NCBI RefSeq assembly: GCF_002192415.1
Contig: NZ_CP021780.1
Span: 2,604,001-2,668,000 of the forward strand
DNA from: Paenibacillus donghaensis
Lineage (GTDB): Bacteria; Bacillota; Bacilli; Paenibacillales; Paenibacillaceae
Length of the DNA: 64,000 nucleotides
Direction: 5' to 3'
In this document: positions 1-8,646 of the stretch, one piece after another
How positions within the stretch are numbered: position 1 is the first letter of the stretch
How the letters are laid out: each line of letters begins with the position of its first letter
Program-made: the position numbers and the translations under genes
The notes under the pieces: generated by a model
Databases searched by the model: none
What the model was told of the DNA's origin: nothing
The model's input: the letters and a program-made list of their open reading frames with translations, nothing else

Positions 1-237
1 CTTGATCCCGAAATGGTGCGTGAGGTCCTTGATGTTATTCTGGGTCTTGCCAAACAGGGAATGACAATGATTATTGTGACGCATGAAATGGGGTTTGCCA
101 AGTCCGTTGGGGACCGGATCGTATTCATGGATCAAGGCAAGGTATGTGAAGCAGCTGCACCGGAGCAGTTTTTTACTCAACCCGCGACAGAACGTGCACA
201 GCACTTTCTAAATATATTTCAGTACAATAAACTATAG
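1..237 (+). CDS. Polar amino-acid ABC transporter ATP-binding protein (3' part only)
   Basis: This is the C-terminal end of an ATPase that powers uptake of polar amino acids (GlnQ/HisP family); the gene starts before the window. The visible 78 residues open with LDPE, the D-loop region just after Walker B. The switch-histidine segment IIVTHEMGFA follows, then the usual C-terminal run with VFMDQGKV. It ends 19 nt before a solute-binding lipoprotein gene on the same strand, so the two probably belong to one importer whose permease lies upstream. The family assignment rests on the THEMGFA motif, which is typical of amino-acid importer ATPases. The exact substrate cannot be read from this fragment. 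Confidence 0.9.
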   Translation, partial: LDPEMVREVLDVILGLAKQGMTMIIVTHEMGFAKSVGDRIVFMDQGKVCEAAAPEQFFTQPATERAQHFLNIFQYNKL

Positions 238-256
238 AAACAGGGGATGAAGAAGG

Positions 257-1135
257 ATGAGAAAAGGCAGACAATTATTGATGGGATTCATAGCTGCAAG
301 TATGTTACTAATGGGAATAACCGCATGCGAAAATTCTGATAACAACGGAGGAACAAAAACGGACTCCTCCAAATTTGCATCTATAGAACAGCTGAAGAAA
401 AAAGACAAACTCAGAATTGGTGTATTCGCCGACAAGCCTCCATTTGGCTATGTGGATTCCGAAGGTAAAAATCAAGGGTTTGATGTTTACATTGCGAAGA
501 GATTCGCAAAGGATCTGCTTGGGGAAGAATCAAAGGCTGAATTTGTTCTGGTGGATGCGGCAAGCCGTGTTGCCTATCTGGAATCCAATAAAGTTGATAT
601 CATTATGGCTAATTTTACTGTTACAGATGAAAGAAAAGAAAAGGTGGACTTTGCCAGTCCTTACATGAAGCTGTCCTTTGGTGTTGTATCTCCTGACAGT
701 GCGCCGATCACTTCAATCGACCAGTTGAAGGAGAAAGGACAGAAGCTGATCGTAGCCAAAGGAACAACGGCGGAAACCTATTTCACCAAGGAGTATCCTG
801 AGATTGAATTGCTGAAATTTGATCAATACACGGAAATATTCTCCGCACTCAAAGATGGCCGCGGTGCTGCGATCGCGAACGACAATACTGAATTGATCGC
901 GTGGGCAAATTCAAATCCTGGTTTTACAGTCAGCATTCCTGCTTTTGGCGGTCAGGATACTATCGCACCAGCGGTTGCAAAGGGAAATGCCGAACTGCTC
1001 AACTGGATCAACAAAGAGCTTGATTCTCTCGGCAAAGAACAGTTTATTCATCAGGCCTATAAAGAAACCTTGAACGAAGTCTACGGTGAAGGGTATAGCG
1101 ATCAGCTTGTGGTGGAGGGCGGGAAAATCGAGTAG
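257..1135 (+). CDS. Amino-acid ABC transporter substrate-binding lipoprotein
   Basis: This is the extracellular receptor of the amino-acid importer whose ATPase ends just upstream. The 292-residue product has a lipoprotein signal: basic start MRKGRQ, hydrophobic stretch, and lipobox ITAC with Cys24 as the lipidation site. The mature part follows the bacterial SBP family 3 pattern: LRIGVFADKPPFGYVD near residue 52, a G-DVYIAK segment, and DIIMANFTVTDERKEKVDF around residue 116. These are the usual ligand-pocket strands of glutamate/aspartate/glutamine binders. The start at 257 is preceded by AGGGG about 10 nt upstream. The gene ends 159 nt before the next importer, which has its own promoter. 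Choosing among polar amino acids would be a guess. Confidence 0.9.
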   Translation: MRKGRQLLMGFIAASMLLMGITACENSDNNGGTKTDSSKFASIEQLKKKDKLRIGVFADKPPFGYVDSEGKNQGFDVYIAKRFAKDLLGEESKAEFVLVDAASRVAYLESNKVDIIMANFTVTDERKEKVDFASPYMKLSFGVVSPDSAPITSIDQLKEKGQKLIVAKGTTAETYFTKEYPEIELLKFDQYTEIFSALKDGRGAAIANDNTELIAWANSNPGFTVSIPAFGGQDTIAPAVAKGNAELLNWINKELDSLGKEQFIHQAYKETLNEVYGEGYSDQLVVEGGKIE

Positions 1136-1221
1136 TCAGATGATTTATTACCAAATAAAACGGATACATTTCCTGGGCTGGATAAATTAGTTTTGATTCC
1201 GTTATAACAATAATTTTTTGT

Positions 1222-1250
1222 TTGACAGAGTAGACAGTAGCCTCCATAAT
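1222..1250 (+). promoter_or_regulatory. Sigma-A-type promoter for the peptide/nickel-type importer operon
   Basis: TTGACA (1222-1227) and CATAAT (1245-1250) are separated by exactly 17 bases, 45 bases before the start at 1295. This is nearly a consensus vegetative promoter. It implies that the operon from 1295 to 8502 can be transcribed independently of the amino-acid importer upstream. Confidence 0.75.
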
Positions 1251-1294
1251 ACAATTCATACTAAACATATATGATTTGAAGGGGAGGGTCAGTC

Positions 1295-2914
1295 ATGTCA
1301 CGGTTTAACGCATCATTTAGAAAGTCATTTTGGATAGGAACATTAGCCATTCTATTATTGTTGGTGGTTGCAGGATGCTCCAATTCCAAGAATGAACCTG
1401 ATCCTAATAAAGGCGCTCAGCAAAACACGAATCAAGAAGCTAATCAGAGTGCAAATACGGAAGAGCCTGCGGCGGGAGGAACCTTCGTCTATGGACGGCC
1501 GGCTTCCGTAACGTCACTTGATTTGCATAATCAGATTACGTCGAACAATGCCTTTGCCATTGACAAGGTATTTGAATCCTTAGTTGCTTTTGACAGCAAG
1601 GGCGAAATCGTGGACTGGCTTGCCAAGTCCCATAACATCAGTGAAGACGGTTTGACATATACGTTTGTATTGCGTGACGGCTTGAAGTTTTCGAACGGCA
1701 CTGATGTTACTGCGGAGGATGCGGTATTCTCGTTACAGCGGCATTTGAAGGTTGGCGGCCCGCTGGCGATAGCGGCAAAGGTCGATACGACTAAAGCGCA
1801 GGATAAACAAACGTTTGTTATTACGCTTAAGGAGCCTTATACACCGTTTATCTCCGAGCTGTCCAACTTCTCCAATGGTATCATTCCGAACAATTTCGGC
1901 GGTGTTACCGAAGAAGAGTTCTTCAAGAAACCGGTAGGTACAGGACCTTTCGTTGTTGAAAAGTGGGACCCTGCAGGCGATCTGACTTTCACCAAGAACC
2001 CGAACTATTGGCAAGAAGGAAAGCCATATATTGATCAGCTTGTTTACAAGCTGATTGAAGACGACAGCCAGGCGATCAACCAGCTGAAGGCCGGGGAAGT
2101 TAATGCTATTGAATCTTTGGCTCTGCAAAATGCTGATGAAATCAAGCAAGGCCCTGACACTACAGTAGTAACCAATGGCAGTTGGGTAACAGAGCAATTG
2201 TTCTTCAATACGCTGGACAAGTATTTCTCTGATGTGCATGTCCGTCGTGCGCTCGCTCTGGCACTGGACCGTGAAGGCTTGACTAAGGCGCTTACCTTTG
2301 GATATGCACAAACTGCAAATTCATTGCTGCCGACAACGATTCCATATCATGCGAATGATACAATTAAGGCACTGAACTTCGATATAACTGCAGCCAAGGA
2401 AGAGCTTGCCAAATCTGCCTTCCCTAATGGATTCACTACAAAATTGCTTGTAGCATCCGGCAACGGCACAAGAGCACAAGAGGCGCAAATTATCCAGGCA
2501 GCGGGTAAAGCGATCGGGATCAACATTGAGATTGAATCGATTGAACTGGCCACTTTCCGTGAGCGTTTCTTCGCCTATGATTTTGCAATCATGCTCAACA
2601 GCGGTCAAGCCGATTCTCCCGAAGCGAACTCGATTATTGCTTTCCAAACCGATCCGGAAGGCTTCAGTAAATCGTACTGGACCCATTACACGAATGATGA
2701 AGTGACTAAGCTTCTATATGAAGGCCAAAAAACACCAGATGGCAAGGAACGTGAAGAAATCTACACCAAGCTGCTGCAAACTCTTGCTGATGAAGTGCCG
2801 TACATTCCGCTATATTATCCGGATATTCTGAAAGGCGTAGGTTCTTCAGTGGATGGTCTCGTAGTTTTACCTAACGGCAGCGTTCGTTTTGAAGAAGTCC
2901 GTATCGGTAAATGA
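1295..2914 (+). CDS. ABC transporter substrate-binding lipoprotein, family 5 (peptide/nickel type)
   Basis: This is the extracellular receptor of a dipeptide/oligopeptide/nickel-class importer, 539 residues, which is the usual length. It has an N-terminal signal with lipobox VAGC (Cys28) and a Gln/Asn-rich spacer after it. Family-5 hallmarks follow: a Y-FVLRDGLKFSNGTDVTAEDAVFS segment near residue 128 and VGTGPFVVEKWDP near residue 219. A GGAGGG ribosome site precedes the ATG. The stop overlaps the next gene's start (ATGA), so translation is coupled to the permease. The downstream ATPases are short and lack the C-terminal oligopeptide extension, so nickel-, metallophore- or small-amide-type substrates are as likely as peptides. 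Confidence 0.92.
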   Translation: MSRFNASFRKSFWIGTLAILLLLVVAGCSNSKNEPDPNKGAQQNTNQEANQSANTEEPAAGGTFVYGRPASVTSLDLHNQITSNNAFAIDKVFESLVAFDSKGEIVDWLAKSHNISEDGLTYTFVLRDGLKFSNGTDVTAEDAVFSLQRHLKVGGPLAIAAKVDTTKAQDKQTFVITLKEPYTPFISELSNFSNGIIPNNFGGVTEEEFFKKPVGTGPFVVEKWDPAGDLTFTKNPNYWQEGKPYIDQLVYKLIEDDSQAINQLKAGEVNAIESLALQNADEIKQGPDTTVVTNGSWVTEQLFFNTLDKYFSDVHVRRALALALDREGLTKALTFGYAQTANSLLPTTIPYHANDTIKALNFDITAAKEELAKSAFPNGFTTKLLVASGNGTRAQEAQIIQAAGKAIGINIEIESIELATFRERFFAYDFAIMLNSGQADSPEANSIIAFQTDPEGFSKSYWTHYTNDEVTKLLYEGQKTPDGKEREEIYTKLLQTLADEVPYIPLYYPDILKGVGSSVDGLVVLPNGSVRFEEVRIGK

Positions 2915-3900
2915 TGAAGAGAAGTAAGCCGTTGAGCCAATCGTCAGGAATGAATACATCTTACAGCTGGCTTGGGACAGCTCTGTTAAGAGCCTTGGCA
3001 GTTATCCTCTTTGTAGTGACAGCAGTCTTTTTTATTATCAGAATCGTGCCTGGGGATCCCGCCAAAATGATTCTGGGAGAATACAGCACGCCTGAGGCCC
3101 TCGAGAGTATGCATCATACTCTCGGGCTGGATCTCCCTTTATGGGAACAATTCATCCGGTTTGTGAAGACGCTGCTCACACAGGGAGATACCGGCAATTC
3201 TATTATTGCAGGAACTTCTACCAAAGTGCTGATTGCCGAGCGGGCGCCCATTACCTTGCTGCTTATTGGGATGGCCTGTATTTTGGCAATCATAATTGCA
3301 CTTCTGCTCGCTACGCTTGCAGCCACGCACAAGGATAAGCTGCCGGATCATTTGATACGTATTTTTCCTACAATAACTTTGGGTATGCCAATCTTTTGGG
3401 TTGGCATGCTTTTGATTCTGCTGTTCAGTGTCCGTCTTCACTGGTTTCCCGTTGGGGGTGTAGGCGAAGGGTGGACGGGTACCTTGTACAGTCTTACCCT
3501 TCCGGCGATTACCGTCGCCTTTTCCCAGATTCCAACGCTGGTCCGTTCGTTAAGAGCGCAGATGCTTGAAATATTGGAATCCGATTTTGTTGTCACATTG
3601 AAGGCTGCGGGATTACCAAGCAGGGTAATTCTGTTTAAGCATGTGCTGCGTAACTCTGCGCTTCCGACCCTGATGCTGCTTGGTGTAAATATTTCTTATC
3701 TTATCGGCGGTACCCTGGTCGTTGAACAGGTGTTTGGCATCAAGGGAATTGGCAGCTTGCTGTTTACTTCAATTTCGAATCGGGATTTCCCGGTCATTCA
3801 AGGCATAGCGCTTTATTGTGCGATATCTGTTGTGATCATCAGCCTCCTGATTGAAATCACTTCCTGGTGGCTTGATCCCAGAACGAAAGGAAAACAATGA
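2911..3900 (+). CDS. ABC transporter permease, DppB/NikB type
   Basis: This is one of the two membrane subunits of the importer, 329 residues. It has an N-terminal transmembrane helix near residue 25, the conserved FFIIRIVPGDPAKMILGE segment typical of DppB/OppB/NikB, and then five further hydrophobic segments. The cytoplasmic coupling loop is visible around residue 230 as TLKAAGLPSRVILFKHVLRN, the EAA-like motif that contacts the ATPase. The start overlaps the stop of the binding protein by 4 nt, and the stop overlaps the next permease by 4 nt (ATGA), so all are translationally coupled. Confidence 0.93.
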   Translation: MMKRSKPLSQSSGMNTSYSWLGTALLRALAVILFVVTAVFFIIRIVPGDPAKMILGEYSTPEALESMHHTLGLDLPLWEQFIRFVKTLLTQGDTGNSIIAGTSTKVLIAERAPITLLLIGMACILAIIIALLLATLAATHKDKLPDHLIRIFPTITLGMPIFWVGMLLILLFSVRLHWFPVGGVGEGWTGTLYSLTLPAITVAFSQIPTLVRSLRAQMLEILESDFVVTLKAAGLPSRVILFKHVLRNSALPTLMLLGVNISYLIGGTLVVEQVFGIKGIGSLLFTSISNRDFPVIQGIALYCAISVVIISLLIEITSWWLDPRTKGKQ

Positions 3901-4763
3901 AACGTATAAGAACAGAACCTATGTTGCTTGAGGACGGCAGGAACACAAGTGTTCTCCATCGAATAAGGAATACGCCTTCCCTTCTGGTGGGGAGCATTAT
4001 GTTTGCAGTGCTTATTATCTTGGCTGTATTCATCCCTTTTATTAGTCCTTACGACCCTTCAGAGCAGAATTTGAGCGCCTTTTTGCAACCCCCGTCTGCC
4101 GAACATTGGCTGGGGACGGATCAATTGGGACGTGATTTGTTTACGAGACTGATTTATGCTGCGCGAACCGATTTGAGTATCATGGTGCTGGCGGAAATTG
4201 TTCCATTCTGCACCGGTGTATTTCTGGGAATGCTTGCGGGGTATTACGGGAAATGGGTCGATAAGGTCATTACACTGCTGACGGATACGTTTATCGCTTT
4301 TCCTTTTTATCTGATCGTGATTATCGTGGCTTTTGCCAGCGGAGCAGGTGAACGGGGCATTTATATCACATTTATGCTTGTAGGCTGGATTGTGTTTGCC
4401 CGTGTAGTCAGAGGTCTTAGCGCATCGTTTCGCGAGCAGGAATGGGTAGCGTCCGCTCAGACCTTAGGGCTGCCTGGAGTGAAAATTATCCTTCGTCATC
4501 TCCTGCCCAATATACTGCCTCAAGCGGTTGTGGTTCTTATGACGGATATGGTCGGACTTCTTGTGGCCATTGTTACACTCGGTTATCTTGGCATCGGCAT
4601 TGCACCGCCAACCCCGGACTGGGGGACCATGATTTCGGATGGACAATCCTTCATAACTACAGCTTGGTGGCTCTCGGCGGTTCCGGGATTCGCAGTGGTA
4701 TACACGGGAATTGCGTTGTCTCTTGTAGGAGATGGGTTGGCAGACTTATGGAGGAAAAAATGA
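3897..4763 (+). CDS. ABC transporter permease, DppC/NikC type
   Basis: This is the second membrane subunit of the importer, 288 residues. It carries the DppC-family N-terminal helix followed by the periplasmic-side motif HWLGTDQLGRDLFTRLIYAA near residue 72, which is diagnostic of this subfamily. The coupling loop around residue 180 reads ASAQTLGLPGVKIILRHLLP. Starts and stops overlap both neighbours by 4 nt. The ribosome site for the next gene (GGAGG) lies inside the last codons of this one. Nothing appears truncated. Confidence 0.93.
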   Translation: MKRIRTEPMLLEDGRNTSVLHRIRNTPSLLVGSIMFAVLIILAVFIPFISPYDPSEQNLSAFLQPPSAEHWLGTDQLGRDLFTRLIYAARTDLSIMVLAEIVPFCTGVFLGMLAGYYGKWVDKVITLLTDTFIAFPFYLIVIIVAFASGAGERGIYITFMLVGWIVFARVVRGLSASFREQEWVASAQTLGLPGVKIILRHLLPNILPQAVVVLMTDMVGLLVAIVTLGYLGIGIAPPTPDWGTMISDGQSFITTAWWLSAVPGFAVVYTGIALSLVGDGLADLWRKK

Positions 4764-5527
4764 TTTCTACAAGCCCGATTTTGGAAATAAAAGGATTATC
4801 ACTGGCAACCAAATCAAATAAAAAATTAGTAAACAATGTTAGCTTTTCGCTGGGCAAAGGGGAGAGTCTGGGATTAGTAGGCGAATCGGGTTCAGGAAAA
4901 TCGCTTACGCTGCGTTCGATTCTGGGATTACTTCCACGTGGTGTTGAACAGACAGGTGGAGTCATTAAGAGTGACGTAAGCAGCGCTATGGTATTTCAAG
5001 ACCCGAGAGGTGCGCTGGACCCGCTCTGTCCGGTGGTCAAGCAGCTTGCAGAAGTTGTATATTATAGACAAAAAGTAAGCCGGAAAGCTTCGCGCATAGT
5101 GGCGCTGGAATTGCTCGAAATGCTTGGACTTCCTGATTCTTTAAAGAAAACGGACCGCTATCCGAGCCAGCTATCGGGTGGTCAGTGTCAACGGGTAGTC
5201 ATCGCCTTGGCACTGGCATGCAAGCCGGGAATTCTTCTCTGTGATGAGCCGACAACAGCGCTGGATGTTACCGTTCAGCGGCAAATTATCGAAACGATCA
5301 CCCGTCTACAGAATGAACTGGGCTTTGCCATGGTATTTGTTACCCATAATCTTGCGATTGCAGCCGCCCTGTGCTCTGAACTGTGTGTGATGAAAGAGGG
5401 CCAGATTGTTGAGCATGGCAATACCCTTAGCATTCTGCAGAACCCGCACAATCCTTACACACAGATGTTGATTAACTCGGTGCTTCCTTTGCCGGAGCTT
5501 GAAGGGAGCGGACAACCATGGAGTTAG
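4760..5527 (+). CDS. Importer ATPase, short NikD/DppD-like form
   Basis: This is the first of two ATPases of the importer, 255 residues from ATG 4760. That start is chosen because it makes the same ATGA overlap as the other genes and has GGAGG at 4750-4754. The frame is open further upstream, but that part lies within the permease gene. Walker A GESGSGKS is at residues 41-48, the signature is LSGGQCQRVVIALALA, Walker B is LLCDEPT, and the switch histidine is in FVTHNL. It stops soon after the core domain and lacks the Cys-rich C-terminal oligopeptide extension seen in the second importer (19673-21726). That shortness resembles NikD-type ATPases. Confidence 0.9.
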   Translation: MISTSPILEIKGLSLATKSNKKLVNNVSFSLGKGESLGLVGESGSGKSLTLRSILGLLPRGVEQTGGVIKSDVSSAMVFQDPRGALDPLCPVVKQLAEVVYYRQKVSRKASRIVALELLEMLGLPDSLKKTDRYPSQLSGGQCQRVVIALALACKPGILLCDEPTTALDVTVQRQIIETITRLQNELGFAMVFVTHNLAIAAALCSELCVMKEGQIVEHGNTLSILQNPHNPYTQMLINSVLPLPELEGSGQPWS

Positions 5528-6303
5528 CCTTGCAAGTTAACAATCTGACGGTTCATTATGGCGGGTTTACTGCACTGGATCGTATTAATCTGAATCTACA
5601 ACAGCATACCACCCTTGGCCTTGTTGGAGAGTCCGGCTCGGGCAAATCCACGCTGGCGCGGGTCATTGCCGGGTTGATCACCCCTGATGAGGGGCAGATT
5701 CTGCTGGGAGCACAAGCATTAAACAAGAAGAGAAGCCGTGAGCAGCGCAAGATGATTCAGATGATCTTTCAAAATCCGGATGCATCGCTGAATCCCAAGC
5801 ATTCCATCAGGCAGATTCTTTCTGAAGCGCTTCTGTTTCACAAAATTGTCGGCAGCACGGAGGTCGAGAAGAGATGTAAAGAGCTTTTGAGCCGTGTTCA
5901 CATGGAAGCCAAAGCATTGGACAGGTATCCTCACGAATTCTCCGGCGGTCAGCGCCAGCGGATAGCGATTGCACGCGCATTAAGTGTTGAGCCGAGTCTT
6001 CTGATTGCGGATGAACCGACCAGCGCCTTGGATGTATCCGTACAGCGGAGTGTGCTCGAACTGTTTAACACGCTCAAAGCAGAGCTTAATCTTACCATGC
6101 TGTTCATCTCCCATGATCTGGGGGTAATTCATGCAATCAGCGATACGGTAGCAGTCATGCGGCAGGGAAAGCTGGTTGAGATCAGCTCCAAGGATCAATT
6201 CTTCACCCGCCCTGAAACGGAATACAGCCGTGAGTTATTGTCCGCAGTCCCGAAAATGCCGAAGTCAATTCTATCAGGAGGTTTATATGAGCCGAGAACA
6301 TAA
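5518..6303 (+). CDS. Importer ATPase, short NikE/DppF-like form
   Basis: This is the partner ATPase of the preceding gene, 261 residues, overlapping it by 10 nt. Walker A GESGSGKS is at residues 37-44, the Q-loop region reads QMIFQNPDASLNPKH, the signature FSGGQRQRIAIARAL, Walker [13 protein letters not shown], and the switch histidine is in FISHDLG. Like its partner it ends shortly after the nucleotide-binding core. The 3' end overlaps the start of the aminotransferase gene by 17 nt, linking transport to metabolism in one transcript. Confidence 0.92.
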   Translation: MELALQVNNLTVHYGGFTALDRINLNLQQHTTLGLVGESGSGKSTLARVIAGLITPDEGQILLGAQALNKKRSREQRKMIQMIFQNPDASLNPKHSIRQILSEALLFHKIVGSTEVEKRCKELLSRVHMEAKALDRYPHEFSGGQRQRIAIARALSVEPSLLIADEPTSALDVSVQRSVLELFNTLKAELNLTMLFISHDLGVIHAISDTVAVMRQGKLVEISSKDQFFTRPETEYSRELLSAVPKMPKSILSGGLYEPRT

Positions 6304-7345
6304 AGGATTTATACCGCTTTCCCTGTCTGAGTTCGATACCCTTACACGTTTACTCTCAAGGCTCTTGAGTACTGGGCATTCCCCAGTCATCATTCCCGGT
6401 GAGGCGATCCTGGGAATTGAGGCGGTGGCAGCGGGGATATCTGCGCCTGGCCGTACGATTTTAAATATAGTCACAGGCCCTTATGGAAGTTTATTTGGAC
6501 AATGGCTTGAACGCGGCGGGGCGACGGTTGTTGAAGTTAAGGTCCCTTTTGATGAAGTGGTTACTGTCGAGGAGGTCGCTGCGGCGATTGAAAGGTTTAA
6601 ACCGTGTGCGCTTTCCTTTGTTCAGGCTGAAGTGGTTACAGGCGGATCGAATCCGGCCAAAGAAATAATAAAGCTTGCGCAGGGTGCTAACCTCGTTACG
6701 GTGACAGACTCCGTTTCGGCGGTTGGGGGAGAGGCCCTGCCGGTTGATGAATGGGGAGTAGATTTCGTAGCTGTAGGCGCCCAGAAAGCCTTGGCTGGGC
6801 CTAACGGCGTCAGCGCCGTAAGCATTTCACCGCGCGGCTGGGAATTCCTCGAAACCAATGAGAATGCTCCGCGCAATTCCATTCTGTCCTTGCTGGATCT
6901 TAAACCGTCACAGAATGGGACAACGCCGGTACGTGTATCGCCCAACATTCCAACGCTGGAGGCCAGAGCGCTGATCTCAGCATTGACAGCAATCGAGGAA
7001 GAAGGATTGGAACAGGTAATTAAGCGCCATGAATCTGCTGCAGCCTCTGCCATTGCCGGCATCAAAGCCTTGGGTCTGGAGCCTTGGCAGAAGGATAGTA
7101 AACACTATTCTACGCTGACTACGACGGTTCGGATTTCCGGGGAGCCGAACTTGCGTATCGGTCAGCCTATCGGTATCGTGGCTCCCGGAGACGGAGAACT
7201 ATTCGGCCAGCTTCTGCGGATTAACCATTTTGGAGCGAATGCTTGCCGGCGAAGTGTGGAAGAAGCCATTACAACGCTTGCTGGGCTGTTGAATCAGGAC
7301 CCTGATCATGCATTGAAGGCTATCCAGTTGGTTTGGGGGGAATGA
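6287..7345 (+). CDS. Class V PLP-dependent aminotransferase (alanine-glyoxylate/serine-pyruvate type)
   Basis: This is a probable cytoplasmic aminotransferase, 352 residues from ATG 6287, with AGGAGG 6 nt upstream; the open frame further upstream belongs to the ATPase gene. It has the class V fold markers: VTGPYGSLFGQW near residue 64, the cofactor-binding Asp in TDSVSAVGGEALPVDEW, and the Schiff-base lysine in VGAQKALAGPNGVSA. The C-terminal small domain is complete. It lies between importer ATPases and an amidohydrolase. The operon context suggests it removes the amino group from an imported amino acid or a hydrolysis product. The substrate is not evident. Confidence 0.8.
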   Translation: MSREHKGFIPLSLSEFDTLTRLLSRLLSTGHSPVIIPGEAILGIEAVAAGISAPGRTILNIVTGPYGSLFGQWLERGGATVVEVKVPFDEVVTVEEVAAAIERFKPCALSFVQAEVVTGGSNPAKEIIKLAQGANLVTVTDSVSAVGGEALPVDEWGVDFVAVGAQKALAGPNGVSAVSISPRGWEFLETNENAPRNSILSLLDLKPSQNGTTPVRVSPNIPTLEARALISALTAIEEEGLEQVIKRHESAAASAIAGIKALGLEPWQKDSKHYSTLTTTVRISGEPNLRIGQPIGIVAPGDGELFGQLLRINHFGANACRRSVEEAITTLAGLLNQDPDHALKAIQLVWGE

Positions 7346-7347
7346 AC

Positions 7348-8502
7348 ATGATCAACAAACATCCTGAGGAGCATGTCTTCAATTCTATTTTTATAGCAGG
7401 TATTGACGGGAAACGCTTTGAACTTTCGATTAAGGCTGGCCGGTTCTCATCTATAGTTGAAGCGGAGCCGCATAATGATCAGCCCGCTCATCCAGGCCAG
7501 GATTTATGGATAAGTCCGGGGGTTATTGATCTTCATACGCATCTGGCTTGGACGGACTTTGACCATGCGGACCAATTGAAACGCAGCAGCCATGAGCTAG
7601 AAGTCATGCAGGCTGGGGCGTTCGAAGCTACGCTTCGGACGGGTGTAACGACGGCGCGCGATGCAGGCGGGATTCTGCCAAGCACAGTGCAGCATCTCGT
7701 GCAGCACTATGGGCAGCCTTTAAGGGTACAGACCAGCAGCGATATGCTTGGAGCAGCGGATGCCCGCGGGATTAAGCATTTGGAAGGGCGGATGGCAGAA
7801 ATTTTTGATACAGGGGCTGGCTGGATCAAGATTATGGCAACAGGCGGCCTTGGAGCACCTACTGAAAAAGTGCTTGAACCGATTTTTTCAGAGGAAGAAT
7901 TCTCTTTCATTGTCAGCCATGCGCATGCTCATCATAAAAAAGTTCTGGTTCATACCTGGGGCGGAGTGACGGTAGACTGGTCTATCGATGCGGGAGTGAG
8001 ATCCATTGAGCATGGCATGTTTCTGACCGGGGATCAGGCGGGCAGACTTGCACAATCCGCAACGGCCTTTGTGCCTACAACCTCGATTTATCGGATTGCC
8101 GCAGATCCAAAAGGCGTACTGGCATTGAACCCGATCATTTGCGACCGGGCCACCCGCGCTGCAGAAGCCCACTCTAGAGCGATTGGCTATGCCCAGAGAG
8201 AAGGGGTCCGCATTGGATTCGGTACGGATTATGCAACCCCGGCACTTCATGGGTACAACCTTCAAGAGCTGGATACGCTGATGGAATACGGCTTGACCCG
8301 AACTGAAGCGTGGCACGCTGCCACGAAAAGCGCTGCTGAGATACTGGGAAGCGGCTACGAATTGGGGCAGATTGCAGAAGGGTATATTGCAGATGCTATT
8401 ATTTTCGATGCCGATCCGTATCAGGCGTCAAATGCGACCGAATTGCGGAAGAGTATCGTTTCTGTCATTACTGGGGCGCAGGAACAACACCAAGAAGCCT
8501 GA
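7348..8502 (+). CDS. Amidohydrolase family protein (imidazolonepropionase/prolidase-like)
   Basis: This is a metal-dependent hydrolase of the amidohydrolase superfamily, about 384 residues. Metal ligands are visible: HTHLAW (HxH) near residue 56, a likely carboxylated-lysine region in WIKIMATGGLG, His in VHTWGG and in SIEHG, and the late Asp in FGTDYATPALHG. Three starts are close together: TTG 7333, ATG 7342 and ATG 7348. The run of six G at 7335-7340 fits 7348 best, while 7342 gives an ATGA overlap with the previous stop. It is the last gene of the operon. Family members cleave cyclic or linear amides, including Xaa-Pro dipeptides. Here it probably processes the imported compound before or after transamination. 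Confidence 0.82.
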   Translation: MINKHPEEHVFNSIFIAGIDGKRFELSIKAGRFSSIVEAEPHNDQPAHPGQDLWISPGVIDLHTHLAWTDFDHADQLKRSSHELEVMQAGAFEATLRTGVTTARDAGGILPSTVQHLVQHYGQPLRVQTSSDMLGAADARGIKHLEGRMAEIFDTGAGWIKIMATGGLGAPTEKVLEPIFSEEEFSFIVSHAHAHHKKVLVHTWGGVTVDWSIDAGVRSIEHGMFLTGDQAGRLAQSATAFVPTTSIYRIAADPKGVLALNPIICDRATRAAEAHSRAIGYAQREGVRIGFGTDYATPALHGYNLQELDTLMEYGLTRTEAWHAATKSAAEILGSGYELGQIAEGYIADAIIFDADPYQASNATELRKSIVSVITGAQEQHQEA

Positions 8503-8511
8503 ATGATGAAA

Positions 8512-8558
8512 CTCCTCTACAGTACTTGTCTAACCACAAGTTCTGTAGAGGAGTTTTT
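8512..8558. terminator. Strong rho-independent terminator, end of the importer/amidohydrolase operon
   Basis: CTCCTCTACAG (8512-8522) pairs perfectly with CTGTAGAGGAG (8543-8553), with further partial pairing inside the loop, and TTTTT follows. It starts 9 nt after the amidohydrolase stop. The reverse strand has only three T after the stem, so it may also weakly stop the convergent amylase transcript. Nothing else is seen between 8559 and 8646. Confidence 0.85.
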
Positions 8559-8646
8559 GCTGCATGGCGGGGCGGCCGCTTACGACTTATCGCATCAGTG
8601 GAATACTGAACTGAGACTGCTTCGTTTTACTAAAACAGGCAGCAGT

